Shown: positions 34,258-43,026 of the stretch, piece after piece
Layout of the letters: the number at the start of each line of letters is the position of its first letter
Numbering within the stretch: the stretch's first letter is position 1
NCBI RefSeq assembly: GCF_002150685.1
Contig: NZ_MSSW01000007.1
Span: 115,938-179,937 of the forward strand
Direction of reading: 5' to 3'
Source of the DNA: Algoriphagus antarcticus
Lineage (GTDB): Bacteria > Bacteroidota > Bacteroidia > Cytophagales > Cyclobacteriaceae
Length of the DNA: 64,000 nt
Made by a program: the position numbers and the translations under genes
Notes under the pieces: model-generated
The model's database searches: none
What the model saw: only the letters and a program-made list of their open reading frames with translations
What the model was told of the DNA's origin: nothing

Positions 34258-34731
34258 ATGGAAACCCCTGAAAGCAATTTCTCCAAACTTGGTCTCTCAC
34301 TTCCTCCTGCACCAAAACCACTTGGTGTATATAAGCCCTGCCTGATTGACGGCAAATACCTTTATCTCTCTGGCCATGGCACAGTGCAGGATGATGGCAG
34401 CCTGATCGTGGGAAGAATAGGTGAAGACTTAGATATAGAAGCAGGAAAACTAGCTGCAAGACAAGTAGGACTCGCGATGCTTGCTACCATCAAAGCAAAT
34501 CTAGGCTCACTCAGTCGTGTAAAGCGCGTGATCAAAGTCCTGGGAATGGTGAATTGCATCTCGACTTTTGAGCGTCACCCTTACATCATCAATGGTTGCA
34601 GCGAATTATTCGCACAGGTATGGGGAGAAGAATATGGTATCGGAGTCAGATCCGCTGTCGGTATGGGATCGCTGCCAGGTAATATTCCTGTCGAAGTGGA
34701 GGCAATGTTTGAGCTGCACGAAGGAGCCTAA
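34258..34731 (+). CDS. RidA/YjgF-family protein
   Basis: 157 residues from the ATG at 34258 (METPESNFSKL). The longer frame from 34228 would overlap the permease gene and is unlikely. Motifs YLYLSGHGTVQDDGSL, GRIGEDLDIEAGKLAARQ, GMVNCISTFERHPYIINGCSEL and RSAVGMGSLPGNIPVEVEAMFE are those of the longer bacterial RidA-like subgroup. It lacks the plain Arg-containing active-site spacing of short RidA, so enamine/imine deaminase activity is plausible but unproven. Cytoplasmic. Probably in one operon with the GntP-type permease, which suggests a catabolic role with the imported acid. Confidence 0.88.
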   Translation: METPESNFSKLGLSLPPAPKPLGVYKPCLIDGKYLYLSGHGTVQDDGSLIVGRIGEDLDIEAGKLAARQVGLAMLATIKANLGSLSRVKRVIKVLGMVNCISTFERHPYIINGCSELFAQVWGEEYGIGVRSAVGMGSLPGNIPVEVEAMFELHEGA

Positions 34732-34811
34732 GGCTAAAATGAATCTATTAGAATCCAAAAGTGAATTGGTCAAGAGGGACACATACCAAGGCAGAAATGG
34801 TCTTACTTTCA

Positions 34812-34879
34812 GTGGTCTGTGCGACACAGAAAAAAGCGTCAGCTTTTATACTTTGGGTGGTCTGTGTCCCACAGACCAC
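34812..34879. repeat. Repeated GTGGTCTGTG hairpin between convergent genes
   Basis: GTGGTCTGTG occurs at 34812 and again at 34857. The second copy forms a perfect 10-bp stem with 34870-34879 and a 3-nt loop. It lies between the ends of ridA and mltF and may serve as a two-way transcription boundary, although T-runs are weak. Confidence 0.5.
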
Positions 34880-34891
34880 GGTCCCCGGAGT

Positions 34892-36286
34892 TTAGGGCTG
34901 CACGAGTGCCTTGTAAGATTCAAACACGCTCATCACATCTTTGACGTAGTTTACGGCCAGATGTCCTTTGGCGAAGCCACTCTTCACAATCGGATCCCGG
35001 TAATAATCGGGATCACTTTTTAGTACTAAAAATTTGGAAACATCAGCCCAAGTCTGGGTATTTTCCCCAAATTTCATGGTCAATCTCCAGGCGTCTTCTA
35101 CATGTCCATGACCGATATTATAAGAAGCTAAGATGAATTTCAGGCGCTCGCTGGTATCTGGCACTCTTTCCATCCAGAACTTGTCCAAGTATCTCAGATA
35201 TCTAACTCCTCCCATGAGAGACTGTGAAGGATCATTGGGGTTTTCTACCCCAAAGCGTTCTAATGTCACAGGCATCAATTGAAGCAATCCCTTTGCGCCA
35301 GCATAGGAAGTCGCAACGGTATCGAACCTAGACTCTTTATATACCAAAGAAGCCAACAATCGCCAATCCCAGCCCAATAGCTCAGCTCCATCTTTGATAA
35401 TATCATCATAAGCAGAAATCTGATTTCCTACAAGAGATGAGAAAGGGCTATTGGTTCGGAAATAACTGTTTTTCGAATTCAGGAAATATTTTGCGTACAA
35501 TTCAGGGATAAATCGCTTTTTCTTTTCCTTAAGCCAATCATTCAGTGAAGCCAATAGCTTGGGAGAATTCTCACGAACTACCCATGACACATCGCCTTCT
35601 TTCTGGACTTTCCAAGAAATATCCAGCCCTTCGTAATAGGTAGCATTGGCTTGTGCAATATTCTGATCGGCTATGGTCCACTTGATTTTCCCATCTACCA
35701 CCTGGTCAATTAGCATTTCCTCGTGATCAGGTGTAGGAATTATGGTATAGGTCAACTTCAGGGAATCCTTCAACGAGCAAAGTTGAGTTTTGTAAACTGC
35801 ACCTTCACGCACATATATTGTGTCTGAAGCTAATTGATCCCAAGAAGTGATTTGTCCAGACGTTTCGTTGCCTACTAGGACGGTATTCATTTTACCTAAA
35901 GGAAGAGAAAAGGAAGTTTTCTCAGACCTTTCCATGTTCTTCTCAAGATTCATGGCAATCAAATCCACTTTACCCTCAAGTAAGTAATCAAATGCTCTAT
36001 CTATATCCGCTACCATGACTAAGTGCAATTGCACATTCAATCTTTTGGCTAAATCACGAAGTAATTCATACTCGTAACCCATTCTTCGTCCACGATAGAT
36101 ATAATAACCCGTGGAATTATTATCCACTGCAGCTCGGATAAATCCACGGTTTTGGATTCCCTGAAGATCGAGTAAATAGGCTTCCTCCTTGGGATTGGAG
36201 CCAAAATGCTTCTCAATGAAGGTACATTGCACACCAAAGAGGAGAAGTATTACTACGGAGGAAAATAGGATTAATATTTTTTTCAT
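34892..36286 (-). CDS. mltF: MltF-type membrane-bound lytic murein transglycosylase
   Basis: 464 residues. It is a lipoprotein by its signal sequence (lipobox FGVQC, Cys21). Residues about 45-270 form a periplasmic solute-binding-protein-like regulatory domain (RGFIRAAVDNNSTGYYIYRG; EGKVDLIAMNLEKNMERSE). Residues about 295-440 form the SLT lytic transglycosylase domain: LASLVYKESRFD with catalytic Glu318, SYAGAKGLLQLMP, GGVRYLRYL and LASYNIGHGHVEDA. The enzyme cleaves peptidoglycan glycan strands to 1,6-anhydro products at the periplasmic face of a membrane. The two-domain order matches MltF exactly. Monocistronic, convergent with ridA. Confidence 0.92.
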   Translation of the reverse strand: MKKILILFSSVVILLLFGVQCTFIEKHFGSNPKEEAYLLDLQGIQNRGFIRAAVDNNSTGYYIYRGRRMGYEYELLRDLAKRLNVQLHLVMVADIDRAFDYLLEGKVDLIAMNLEKNMERSEKTSFSLPLGKMNTVLVGNETSGQITSWDQLASDTIYVREGAVYKTQLCSLKDSLKLTYTIIPTPDHEEMLIDQVVDGKIKWTIADQNIAQANATYYEGLDISWKVQKEGDVSWVVRENSPKLLASLNDWLKEKKKRFIPELYAKYFLNSKNSYFRTNSPFSSLVGNQISAYDDIIKDGAELLGWDWRLLASLVYKESRFDTVATSYAGAKGLLQLMPVTLERFGVENPNDPSQSLMGGVRYLRYLDKFWMERVPDTSERLKFILASYNIGHGHVEDAWRLTMKFGENTQTWADVSKFLVLKSDPDYYRDPIVKSGFAKGHLAVNYVKDVMSVFESYKALVQP

Positions 36287-36380
36287 TCACTAGAGCCGTA
36301 AGACTCTGGATGTTACACAAAAGCCCATTTGGCAAATGCTATGCCAAAAGAAAAATACAGCAATCGTTAAAAAAGCGAAT

Positions 36381-36414
36381 AAAAAAACGAAGGCTATTTC
36401 TCAGACCTTCGTTT
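36381..36414 (-). terminator. Terminator of the RND efflux operon
   Basis: Stem AAACGAAGG/CCTTCGTTT with a loop of about 13 nt, ending in a plus-strand A-run (U-tract on the minus strand). It starts just past the tolC-like stop codon. Confidence 0.85.
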
Positions 36415-36419
36415 CTTAA

Positions 36420-37766
36420 CTAATCTTCTGAAGGCAACTCAAAATCTTCCGAGCTATTTTGGAAGAAAATCTTCCCAGAGAGTCTTCTCAATTCAATTTC
36501 CTGCTCTTTTATATTAAAAATCGAAGTGATAAGTCTGTTCTCTGCAGTCAGCAAATTGACCTGTGCATCTCTGAATTCCAGATAGGATGCAATCCCCAAT
36601 CTAAATCGCTCCAATGCAATCTCGGTACTTTCCTTTGCGACTTGATAGTTCTTTTTCTCTACTTCCAGCAAGCTTTTATTATTCACATAGGTATTGTACG
36701 ACCGGTGAATATCCGATCTGAGTTGAACCTCAAACTGTTCGGTTTCATAGCTTTGCAGTCGCTCTTGCACTCGGGCATTTTGAATCCGACGGTTCAGCGT
36801 CAATCCGCTGAAAAGGTTGACTGTGATATTTCCACCTCCGTTGAATCCCTGTCTTTGGTTTTGAATCAAGAAACCTGCATCAGAACCGAAAGTATTGTTT
36901 ACATAGTTTCCATTTAGATTTAAAATTGGCAGTCTAGAAGCTCTCAGTTCTTTCATCTGAAGGAAAGCTACGTTTTCAGCCCGCTGCGCTATGAGAAGGT
37001 TTTTGTTTTCCATAAGTGCATTTTCCTCCAATTCTAACAGTAAGAGTGGATCACCGATCAAGATGGTGTCCTTTACAGTAAACTTCTCATCGGGCTGCAA
37101 AGCCATCAGCTCATTCAGATTGACTCTTGCATTCTGAATCACCTGCTCCTGAGTCAGCAACAGCGTAAGATCTGAGTTGTAATCCACCTGTGCGGTTAGA
37201 AAATCTCGTTTTCCTGCACCGCCAAGTTCGTACTGAGCCTGCGCAATATCCAATCTCGACTGGCTGAGTTCTAGAGTATTTTGCAATACATCGTAGCGTT
37301 GAAGCTCCAATACCAATCGGTAATATGCTGAAGAAATACCAGCAACGGTATTTTCCACAACGACTTTTGATTCCAGTTCGCTGATCTCCGTGAGCTGTCC
37401 CAGCCGTTTTATCACGATGAGGCTTTCAGGTCTGAAGCCATAGATCGCAGCTATAGAAAAGTTCTCATTATCGGAGTTAGCACCATTGATCTGACGGGGC
37501 TCGGGATCATTAATAAATTTCTGTTCTACATCCTCTTTGCTATAGCTTCTCAAATAGGTCGCATCCACTCGTGGCATAAATAGATCTCCCCTACCGATCC
37601 GCTCTTCGCCTTCGCGAATTGTGATGGTTTCGACCGCTATTTTGATCTGAAAGTTATTTTCCAGCCCCAATTGAATGGCTTTCTCCAAATCCAGAGATTC
37701 ATTACTTTGAGCATACACGCTTGTTCCAATAATGCTCAATAAGAACAATAGGCTAAGTTTCTTCAT
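36420..37766 (-). CDS. TolC-family outer-membrane efflux protein
   Basis: 448 residues with a signal peptide (about 1-20, SVYAQ). The mature protein starts NESLDLEKAIQLGLENNFQIKIA, the typical first helix of TolC-like factors, and shows the internal duplication of the family (LDIAQAQYELGGAGKRDFLTAQVDYN and EIALERFRLGIASYLEFRDAQVNLL). It would form the trimeric outer-membrane duct of the tripartite pump encoded upstream. Its ATG overlaps the pump gene stop by one base (TAATG), indicating translational coupling. It is the last gene of the operon. Confidence 0.92.
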   Translation of the reverse strand: MKKLSLLFLLSIIGTSVYAQSNESLDLEKAIQLGLENNFQIKIAVETITIREGEERIGRGDLFMPRVDATYLRSYSKEDVEQKFINDPEPRQINGANSDNENFSIAAIYGFRPESLIVIKRLGQLTEISELESKVVVENTVAGISSAYYRLVLELQRYDVLQNTLELSQSRLDIAQAQYELGGAGKRDFLTAQVDYNSDLTLLLTQEQVIQNARVNLNELMALQPDEKFTVKDTILIGDPLLLLELEENALMENKNLLIAQRAENVAFLQMKELRASRLPILNLNGNYVNNTFGSDAGFLIQNQRQGFNGGGNITVNLFSGLTLNRRIQNARVQERLQSYETEQFEVQLRSDIHRSYNTYVNNKSLLEVEKKNYQVAKESTEIALERFRLGIASYLEFRDAQVNLLTAENRLITSIFNIKEQEIELRRLSGKIFFQNSSEDFELPSED

Positions 37767-40700
37767 TAAATTCTGGCTAATCTTCCTTCTTTGGAAGTGA
37801 GATAAGTATAAATAGCTGGGATGACAAAAAGAGTCAAAATCGTAGCGAAGGCTAACCCACCAATTACGGCAGCGCCCATCGGAACGCGGCTTTCTGCTCC
37901 TGCTCCTAGACCTAACGCAATTGGTAAAATACCCAAAATGGTGGATAAACTGGTCATCAAAATAGGTCTAAATCTAGCCACTGCGGCTCCAAAAATTGCC
38001 TCTTGGGGGGTCATTCCAGCAGCTTTTCGCTGATTGGCAAATTCCACGATCAGAATGCCGTTTTTAGTCACTAGCCCTATCAGCATGATAATTCCAATCT
38101 GACTGAAAATATTCAGCGTAAATCCAAAAGACCAAAGAGTAAACAAGGCTCCAAATAGGGCCAAAGGGACAGTAAACATGATGGTAAGTGGATCCAAGAA
38201 ACTTTCAAACTGTGCAGAAAGAACAAGATAGATCAAGACTAAAGCGAATATGAATGCGAACAACAGTGAATTTGAACTCTCTCTGAATTCCTTAGATGGG
38301 CCAGATACGTCCGTCGTGAAAGAATCATCGAGTACCTCAGCAGCGACCCTGTCCATCTCTTCTAGTCCGTCTCCAATCGTATAGCCTTCAGCAAGGTTAG
38401 CTGAAACTGTCCCCGCTACAAAACGATTGAATCTATATAGTTGTGGAGGAGTGCTTTTTTCCGTGACGGTGACCAAGTTGTCTAGCTGAACCAACGATCC
38501 GTTTTCGGCACGCACGTATAGCATCCGTAGATTTACAGGTTCATTTCTATCTTCCAACCTCATTTCCCCGACTACTTGATATTGCTTACCGTCACGGATG
38601 AAATAGGCAAATCGCTGTCCTGAGTAAGACAATTGCAGTGTTCTGGCAATTTCCTGAACAGAAACTCCAATATTTCTGGCCTTAGCTCGATCTATTTCAA
38701 TCTCAAGCTCTGGTTTGGTAAACTTCAAATTGATATCCGAGAAGATGAAGACCGGACTTTTTCCTACTTCCTCCATAAATTTTGGTATCACTTCCTTCAA
38801 TTTATCCAGCGTAGGGGCTTGCAAAACATATTGGACAGGAAGACCACCGCGACTATTACCAATAGACTGGGCCTCTGAAGCAAATGCTCTTACAGACGAA
38901 TATTTTTTTAATTTTTGGTTGATTAGATTGAAGTATTCCCTTTGTGTCTTATCTCTATCCTCCGCGTCTGACAGAATGAATCGAATAAATCCTGAATTAG
39001 TGCTTGATGTGCCAAATCCCGGAGAAGTCACTGAAATCAATCCTCTTACATCATCCTTCGGGAATTCAGCTTGAAAATCTTCTACCATCTGATCTATCAC
39101 ACGGTCCATGTAACCAAATGTGGCTCCTTCAGGCCCTGAAAGAATAATCCTAACCTCGCCTCTGTCCTCCGTCGGTGCCAATTCACTTGGTATTTGATTG
39201 AACAAATAGTAAATGCCAAAACCCATTAATCCAACCATTAGAAAGGATACCCAGCGAACTTGCATAAACCACGCTAACGCAGATTCATATTTGTCGTTTA
39301 TCCATACAAATATCGGTTCTGTGGCATTGTAAAATCGATTATGCTTTTCTCTCTTTTTCAAAAGCCTTGCGCTCAACATTGGAGTCATAGTCAAGGCTAC
39401 AAAAGAGGAAATAATCACTGCGCCAGCTACTACTATTCCAAATTCTCGGAAGAGACGACCCGTGGTACCAGTTAAAAATATGACCGGAAGGAATACTGCT
39501 GCAAGGGCTACTGTAGTCGCAATCACCGCAAAGAAAATCTCCTCAGAACCTTTTTCTGCGGCTTTTTGAGGTTCTTCCCCTTTTTCTATTCGCGTATAAA
39601 TATTCTCCAAAACCACGATAGCGTCATCGACGACTAGTCCAATCGAGAGCACAATACCCAATAGCGTCAGTACATTGATGGAGAAATCCATCAGGTACAT
39701 AATAAAGAATACACCAATCAAGGATATAGGAATCGTCAGTACCGGAATAAACGTAGTACGCCAATCGCGAAGGAAAAGGAAGATAATCGCCACAACCAAG
39801 ACAAAGGCGGTGATAATCGTTTCCTGAACTTCCGATATGGAGCTACGAATATAATCTGTGGAATCAAATCCTATCTCCAACCCAATATCTGCAGGCAGGT
39901 CCTTCTTGATAAACTCCAACCGTCGATAAAACTCATCTACTATCTCAATACTATTGGAGCCGGGAAGTGGTACCAGCACCACACCCACCATTGGTACTCC
40001 GTCTCTCTTGAGTACCGTTCGTTCATTTAAGGCGGCTAACTCCGCTCTTCCAATATCCTGAAAGCGGACAATATTATTTTGGTCTTCTTTGATAATGAGA
40101 TCATTGAATTCCTGTGGACTGCTAAGCCTACTTTTGGTTCGAACAGATAGCTCGATCGTCTCGCCTTCGATTCTTCCTGATGGAAGCTCTACATTCTCAC
40201 TTTGTACCTTGGATAATACATCCAATGGGGTGACTCCATAAGAAGCCATTTTGAGTGGATCCATTCGCAGTCGGATCGCATACTCTTTTTCTCCCCATAT
40301 CTGTACCCGACTGACGCCCGGAATGGTTTGAAGTCTTTCTTTAAAAATATTCTGAGCAATATCTGAAAGCTCTAACAAACTTCTCTCGTCACTCTTTACA
40401 TTCAAGAATACAATAGGTTGGGAATCCGCATCTGCTTTGGATACTACCGGCGGCTCAGCATCAGGAGGGAGATTTCGCTGAGCACCGGCCACTTTATCCC
40501 GCACATCGTTGGCAGCAGCCTCTAGATCTGCACCTACATCAAACTCTACCGTAATGCTACTTGATCCATCATTACTGGTAGAAGTCAGGGATTTGATCCC
40601 TTGAATTCCATTGATTGCTTCTTCCAGCGGCTCTGTGATTTGTGCCTCGATTACATCGGCATTTGCACCTACATAATTTGTCCTTACATTGATCACTGGA

Positions 40701-40828
40701 GGATCAACACTTGGGAATTCTCTAATTCCTAAAAGAGAAATACCGATCGCCCCAAAAAGTAGGATGACTAAGGACATCACTATTGCCAGAACTGGCCTAT
40801 TAATACTTACACTTGATAAACTCGACAT
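37766..40828 (-). CDS. RND efflux pump inner-membrane transporter (AcrB/HAE1 type)
   Basis: 1020 residues from the ATG at 40828 (MSSLSSVSINRPVLAIV). The longer open frame to 40993 runs into the adaptor gene and is not the start. Twelve membrane helices and two large periplasmic loops are visible. The fourth-helix region GLVVDDAIVVLENIYTRIE has the adjacent Asp pair used for proton translocation in hydrophobe/amphiphile exporters. RND landmarks include REFPSVDPPVINVRTNYVGA, GIQGIKSLTSTSNDGSSSITVEF and, in the second half, LIGLVTKNGILIVEFAN. Substrate range is unknown. It starts one base after the adaptor stop and overlaps the tolC-like start, so all three genes form one operon. Confidence 0.95.
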   Translation of the reverse strand: MSSLSSVSINRPVLAIVMSLVILLFGAIGISLLGIREFPSVDPPVINVRTNYVGANADVIEAQITEPLEEAINGIQGIKSLTSTSNDGSSSITVEFDVGADLEAAANDVRDKVAGAQRNLPPDAEPPVVSKADADSQPIVFLNVKSDERSLLELSDIAQNIFKERLQTIPGVSRVQIWGEKEYAIRLRMDPLKMASYGVTPLDVLSKVQSENVELPSGRIEGETIELSVRTKSRLSSPQEFNDLIIKEDQNNIVRFQDIGRAELAALNERTVLKRDGVPMVGVVLVPLPGSNSIEIVDEFYRRLEFIKKDLPADIGLEIGFDSTDYIRSSISEVQETIITAFVLVVAIIFLFLRDWRTTFIPVLTIPISLIGVFFIMYLMDFSINVLTLLGIVLSIGLVVDDAIVVLENIYTRIEKGEEPQKAAEKGSEEIFFAVIATTVALAAVFLPVIFLTGTTGRLFREFGIVVAGAVIISSFVALTMTPMLSARLLKKREKHNRFYNATEPIFVWINDKYESALAWFMQVRWVSFLMVGLMGFGIYYLFNQIPSELAPTEDRGEVRIILSGPEGATFGYMDRVIDQMVEDFQAEFPKDDVRGLISVTSPGFGTSSTNSGFIRFILSDAEDRDKTQREYFNLINQKLKKYSSVRAFASEAQSIGNSRGGLPVQYVLQAPTLDKLKEVIPKFMEEVGKSPVFIFSDINLKFTKPELEIEIDRAKARNIGVSVQEIARTLQLSYSGQRFAYFIRDGKQYQVVGEMRLEDRNEPVNLRMLYVRAENGSLVQLDNLVTVTEKSTPPQLYRFNRFVAGTVSANLAEGYTIGDGLEEMDRVAAEVLDDSFTTDVSGPSKEFRESSNSLLFAFIFALVLIYLVLSAQFESFLDPLTIMFTVPLALFGALFTLWSFGFTLNIFSQIGIIMLIGLVTKNGILIVEFANQRKAAGMTPQEAIFGAAVARFRPILMTSLSTILGILPIALGLGAGAESRVPMGAAVIGGLAFATILTLFVIPAIYTYLTSKEGRLARI

Positions 40829-40829
40829 G

Positions 40830-41912
40830 TTAGTTGATTTGAGTGAATTCAACAGGCGTTCCCGTCCTTGCTTGCAATACACCAGTAGTGAGCACCAGAT
40901 CTCCGATATCCAGACCACTAGTGATCTGAACATGTGTATCTGTACGAGTACCGATCTCCACCTTACGTTCCTCGGCTTTGTTATCAGCACCAACTATGAA
41001 AACCTTATAGCCTTGCAATTCGGGAATCACCGATTCTGATGGCACCATGAGGGCATCCTCAGTCACTTCCAACACAAAGCGAATTCTAACAAACATTCCC
41101 GGTAGATATTTCCGCTCCTTATTTGGGCTTTCTGCACGTAACTTCAGAGTACGTGTGGCGGCATCGATCTGAGGCTCAAAAGCATAGACCTTCCCCAAAA
41201 CTTCCTCAGGAGAGGATTCATTTGAAAAGTAAATCGGAGAACCTACAGTCACCTGATTAGCATAGCGCTCCGGAATGGAAAACTCAATTTTTATGGGATC
41301 GATATTTACAAAGTTCGCGATGATATCAGATGTGCCGATCACTGAACCTTCGCTGACTTGTCTCAAACCCAGAATTCCATTGAAAGGAGCTCTAATGACG
41401 GTTTTGGAAAGCTGGGCTTCTACCAATTTCAAATCTGAAAGAGTTGTATTGTATTGATTTAGTACGATATCATATTCTACTTGGCTGATTGCCTCACGAG
41501 CCAACAGTTGTTTTTGTCTATTCTCCTGGCTCTCAAAAAGCTTTTGCGTGTATTCCAATCGTTGATACTGAGCCTGAAGTTCATCGTCATTTAGGTATAA
41601 AAGTGGTGTTCCTTTGCTCACGTATTGACCTTCCTTAAAAGAAATCTTGGTCACGAGACCTGTAATCTCTGACCGCAAATCCACGCTTTCGTTTGGAAGA
41701 ATAGTCCCTGTAACTGACAGTTGATTTCTCAGAGTCTCACGCTGAAGCTTCACCACTTTCACAGGCAAATCAGAGGGAGCACCAGGCCCAGCGCCCACCG
41801 ATCCCACTCCTGAATCATTGCTCTTGCGGGTGTCCATTCGTGGGTACAAGTATGCAACGGCAGCAATCACGATAACCGCAATAATCAATATGGTCTTAGT
41901 TTGCTTTTTCAT
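40830..41912 (-). CDS. RND efflux periplasmic adaptor (HlyD/MFP family)
   Basis: 360 residues. An N-terminal hydrophobic helix (about 6-24) anchors the protein. The lipoyl-like half-motifs (SVDLRSEITGLVTKISFKEGQYVSKGTPLLYL and TVIRAPFNGILGLRQVSEGSVIG) flank a coiled-coil hairpin (LQAQYQRLEYTQKLFESQENRQ). A beta-barrel domain (FVNIDPIKIEFSIPERYANQV) and membrane-proximal domain follow. It links the inner-membrane pump to the TolC-like duct. First gene of the operon; no regulator gene is adjacent. Confidence 0.93.
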   Translation of the reverse strand: MKKQTKTILIIAVIVIAAVAYLYPRMDTRKSNDSGVGSVGAGPGAPSDLPVKVVKLQRETLRNQLSVTGTILPNESVDLRSEITGLVTKISFKEGQYVSKGTPLLYLNDDELQAQYQRLEYTQKLFESQENRQKQLLAREAISQVEYDIVLNQYNTTLSDLKLVEAQLSKTVIRAPFNGILGLRQVSEGSVIGTSDIIANFVNIDPIKIEFSIPERYANQVTVGSPIYFSNESSPEEVLGKVYAFEPQIDAATRTLKLRAESPNKERKYLPGMFVRIRFVLEVTEDALMVPSESVIPELQGYKVFIVGADNKAEERKVEIGTRTDTHVQITSGLDIGDLVLTTGVLQARTGTPVEFTQIN

Positions 41913-41940
41913 CTGTTAATAATTGCTTTTTTATGGTCAT

Positions 41941-41957
41941 CCCGATAGCTATCGGGA
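41941..41957. repeat. CCCGATAGCTATCGGGA palindrome
   Basis: A perfect 16-bp palindrome upstream of the efflux operon. A near copy lies inside the variable region of tRNA-like RNA 1 (about 21031-21049) and partial copies lie near 26187 and 51007. It is a common REP-like unit in such genomes, here possibly within the operon leader. Confidence 0.6.
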
Positions 41958-42038
41958 GGAATCTCGCTTGATAGATAGTCATCCCCTTGTGTGACATTTA
42001 GAGTTATGCTCGATTTCATGGAGGAAATAATAGGCTTG

Positions 42039-42821
42039 TTAGGTGTGGTTTTGAAGAAAAGCGAGAGCGATCTGGTTGAATTCCTGAGGTCTTTCCACGT
42101 TCACTACGTGTCCACATTTTTGTAAAATTTTCAGTACTGAGTTTTTATGCGTCTTAATTATTTTCTTAACCGGCTCCAAAAACATAACATCCTGATCGCC
42201 CATTACATAAAGAGTAGGAATCCCCAGATCGGATTCTTTAAAGTAACTAAGCAACGGATTTATGTCTTTTGTCAATTCGAACCAGCGAATAAATTCCTTC
42301 TGACATAGTTTCTGAGCCTCTCTGATAAATAGATTTCTAGATTCTGCATGTTGCTTTCGCGGCAGAACCACAAAGGCGAACAATTTGTAAAGCCACATGT
42401 AGGGAATCACTCTCTTAAATGCACTCCCCAAGGAAACCAAAATCCTCGACTGGATAGTTAAGCGTGTGACTGCTCCTGCCATCACCAGTGATTTCACACG
42501 CCATTGCTCCATCTCTGCCAATTGGCGGACTATGATCGTCCCCAGTGACACGCCCATAAAATGAGCAGTTGGAATACTCAGATGATCAAGCACTTCGATC
42601 ACATCTTTAGTGACTCCTTTGAAAGTATATTCTTCGTTGTAAATCGCCTGAGGCAGATCAGCAGACTTGCCATGCCCACGAAGATCGATAAGCAAAAGAT
42701 TATACTTTTCCCTGAAATCCTTAAGCTGCTTAAACCATACTGCAGAAGATCCTCCTGCCCCATGTATGAACACGACCCATTCCTTACTCACCGAATGAGA
42801 AAATATTTTATAATACAACAT
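42039..42821 (-). CDS. Alpha/beta-fold hydrolase
   Basis: 260 residues, normal for the family. Oxyanion-hole motif FIHGAGGSS, strand-4 motif LLLIDLRGHGKS, nucleophile elbow GVSLGT with Ser92, acid strand LYVMGDQDVMF, and catalytic His in KCGHVVNVERPQEF. The order Ser-Asp-His is complete, so the enzyme should be active. The substrate cannot be told; a cytoplasmic esterase, lipase-like or C-C hydrolase role is equally possible. Monocistronic; a -7 box lies 42-49 bp upstream. Confidence 0.88.
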   Translation of the reverse strand: MLYYKIFSHSVSKEWVVFIHGAGGSSAVWFKQLKDFREKYNLLLIDLRGHGKSADLPQAIYNEEYTFKGVTKDVIEVLDHLSIPTAHFMGVSLGTIIVRQLAEMEQWRVKSLVMAGAVTRLTIQSRILVSLGSAFKRVIPYMWLYKLFAFVVLPRKQHAESRNLFIREAQKLCQKEFIRWFELTKDINPLLSYFKESDLGIPTLYVMGDQDVMFLEPVKKIIKTHKNSVLKILQKCGHVVNVERPQEFNQIALAFLQNHT

Positions 42822-42862
42822 GCTTGGTTAACCTTTGGATCTTTCTTAAGGTTGTCAGAATA

Positions 42863-42870
42863 CAAAAATA
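42863..42870 (-). promoter_or_regulatory. -7 promoter box for the alpha/beta hydrolase
   Basis: The minus strand reads TATTTTTG (perfect TAnnTTTG), giving a predicted leader of about 35 nt before the ATG at 42821. Confidence 0.5.
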
Positions 42871-42953
42871 ACTTACAATAGGGAGGAAAAAGTAATAAAA
42901 CATACTGATGGCAAATCGCCTCTATCAATGGAAAAAATACAGGATACTAAAAG

Positions 42954-42990
42954 CAAAAAGGCCCGAAACCACAGGTGATATCGAGCCTTT
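42954..42990 (-). terminator. Terminator of the Oar-like receptor gene
   Basis: Stem AAAGGC/GCCTTT with an inner CG extension. The U-tract is supplied by the plus-strand A-run near 42955. It lies about 37 bp after the receptor stop codon. Confidence 0.75.
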
Positions 42991-43026
42991 CTGAATAAAA
43001 TAAACTAGGAATGAATTTAGTGTTTC

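Noticed and set aside
34568..35023. 151-codon plus-strand frame after ridA
   Set aside because: It overlaps ridA and mltF in other frames and contains the intergenic hairpins; no family resemblance.
37766..40993. Longer RND pump start at 40993
   Set aside because: The first 55 residues overlap the adaptor gene and do not resemble RND N-termini; MSSLSSVSINRPVL at 40828 does.
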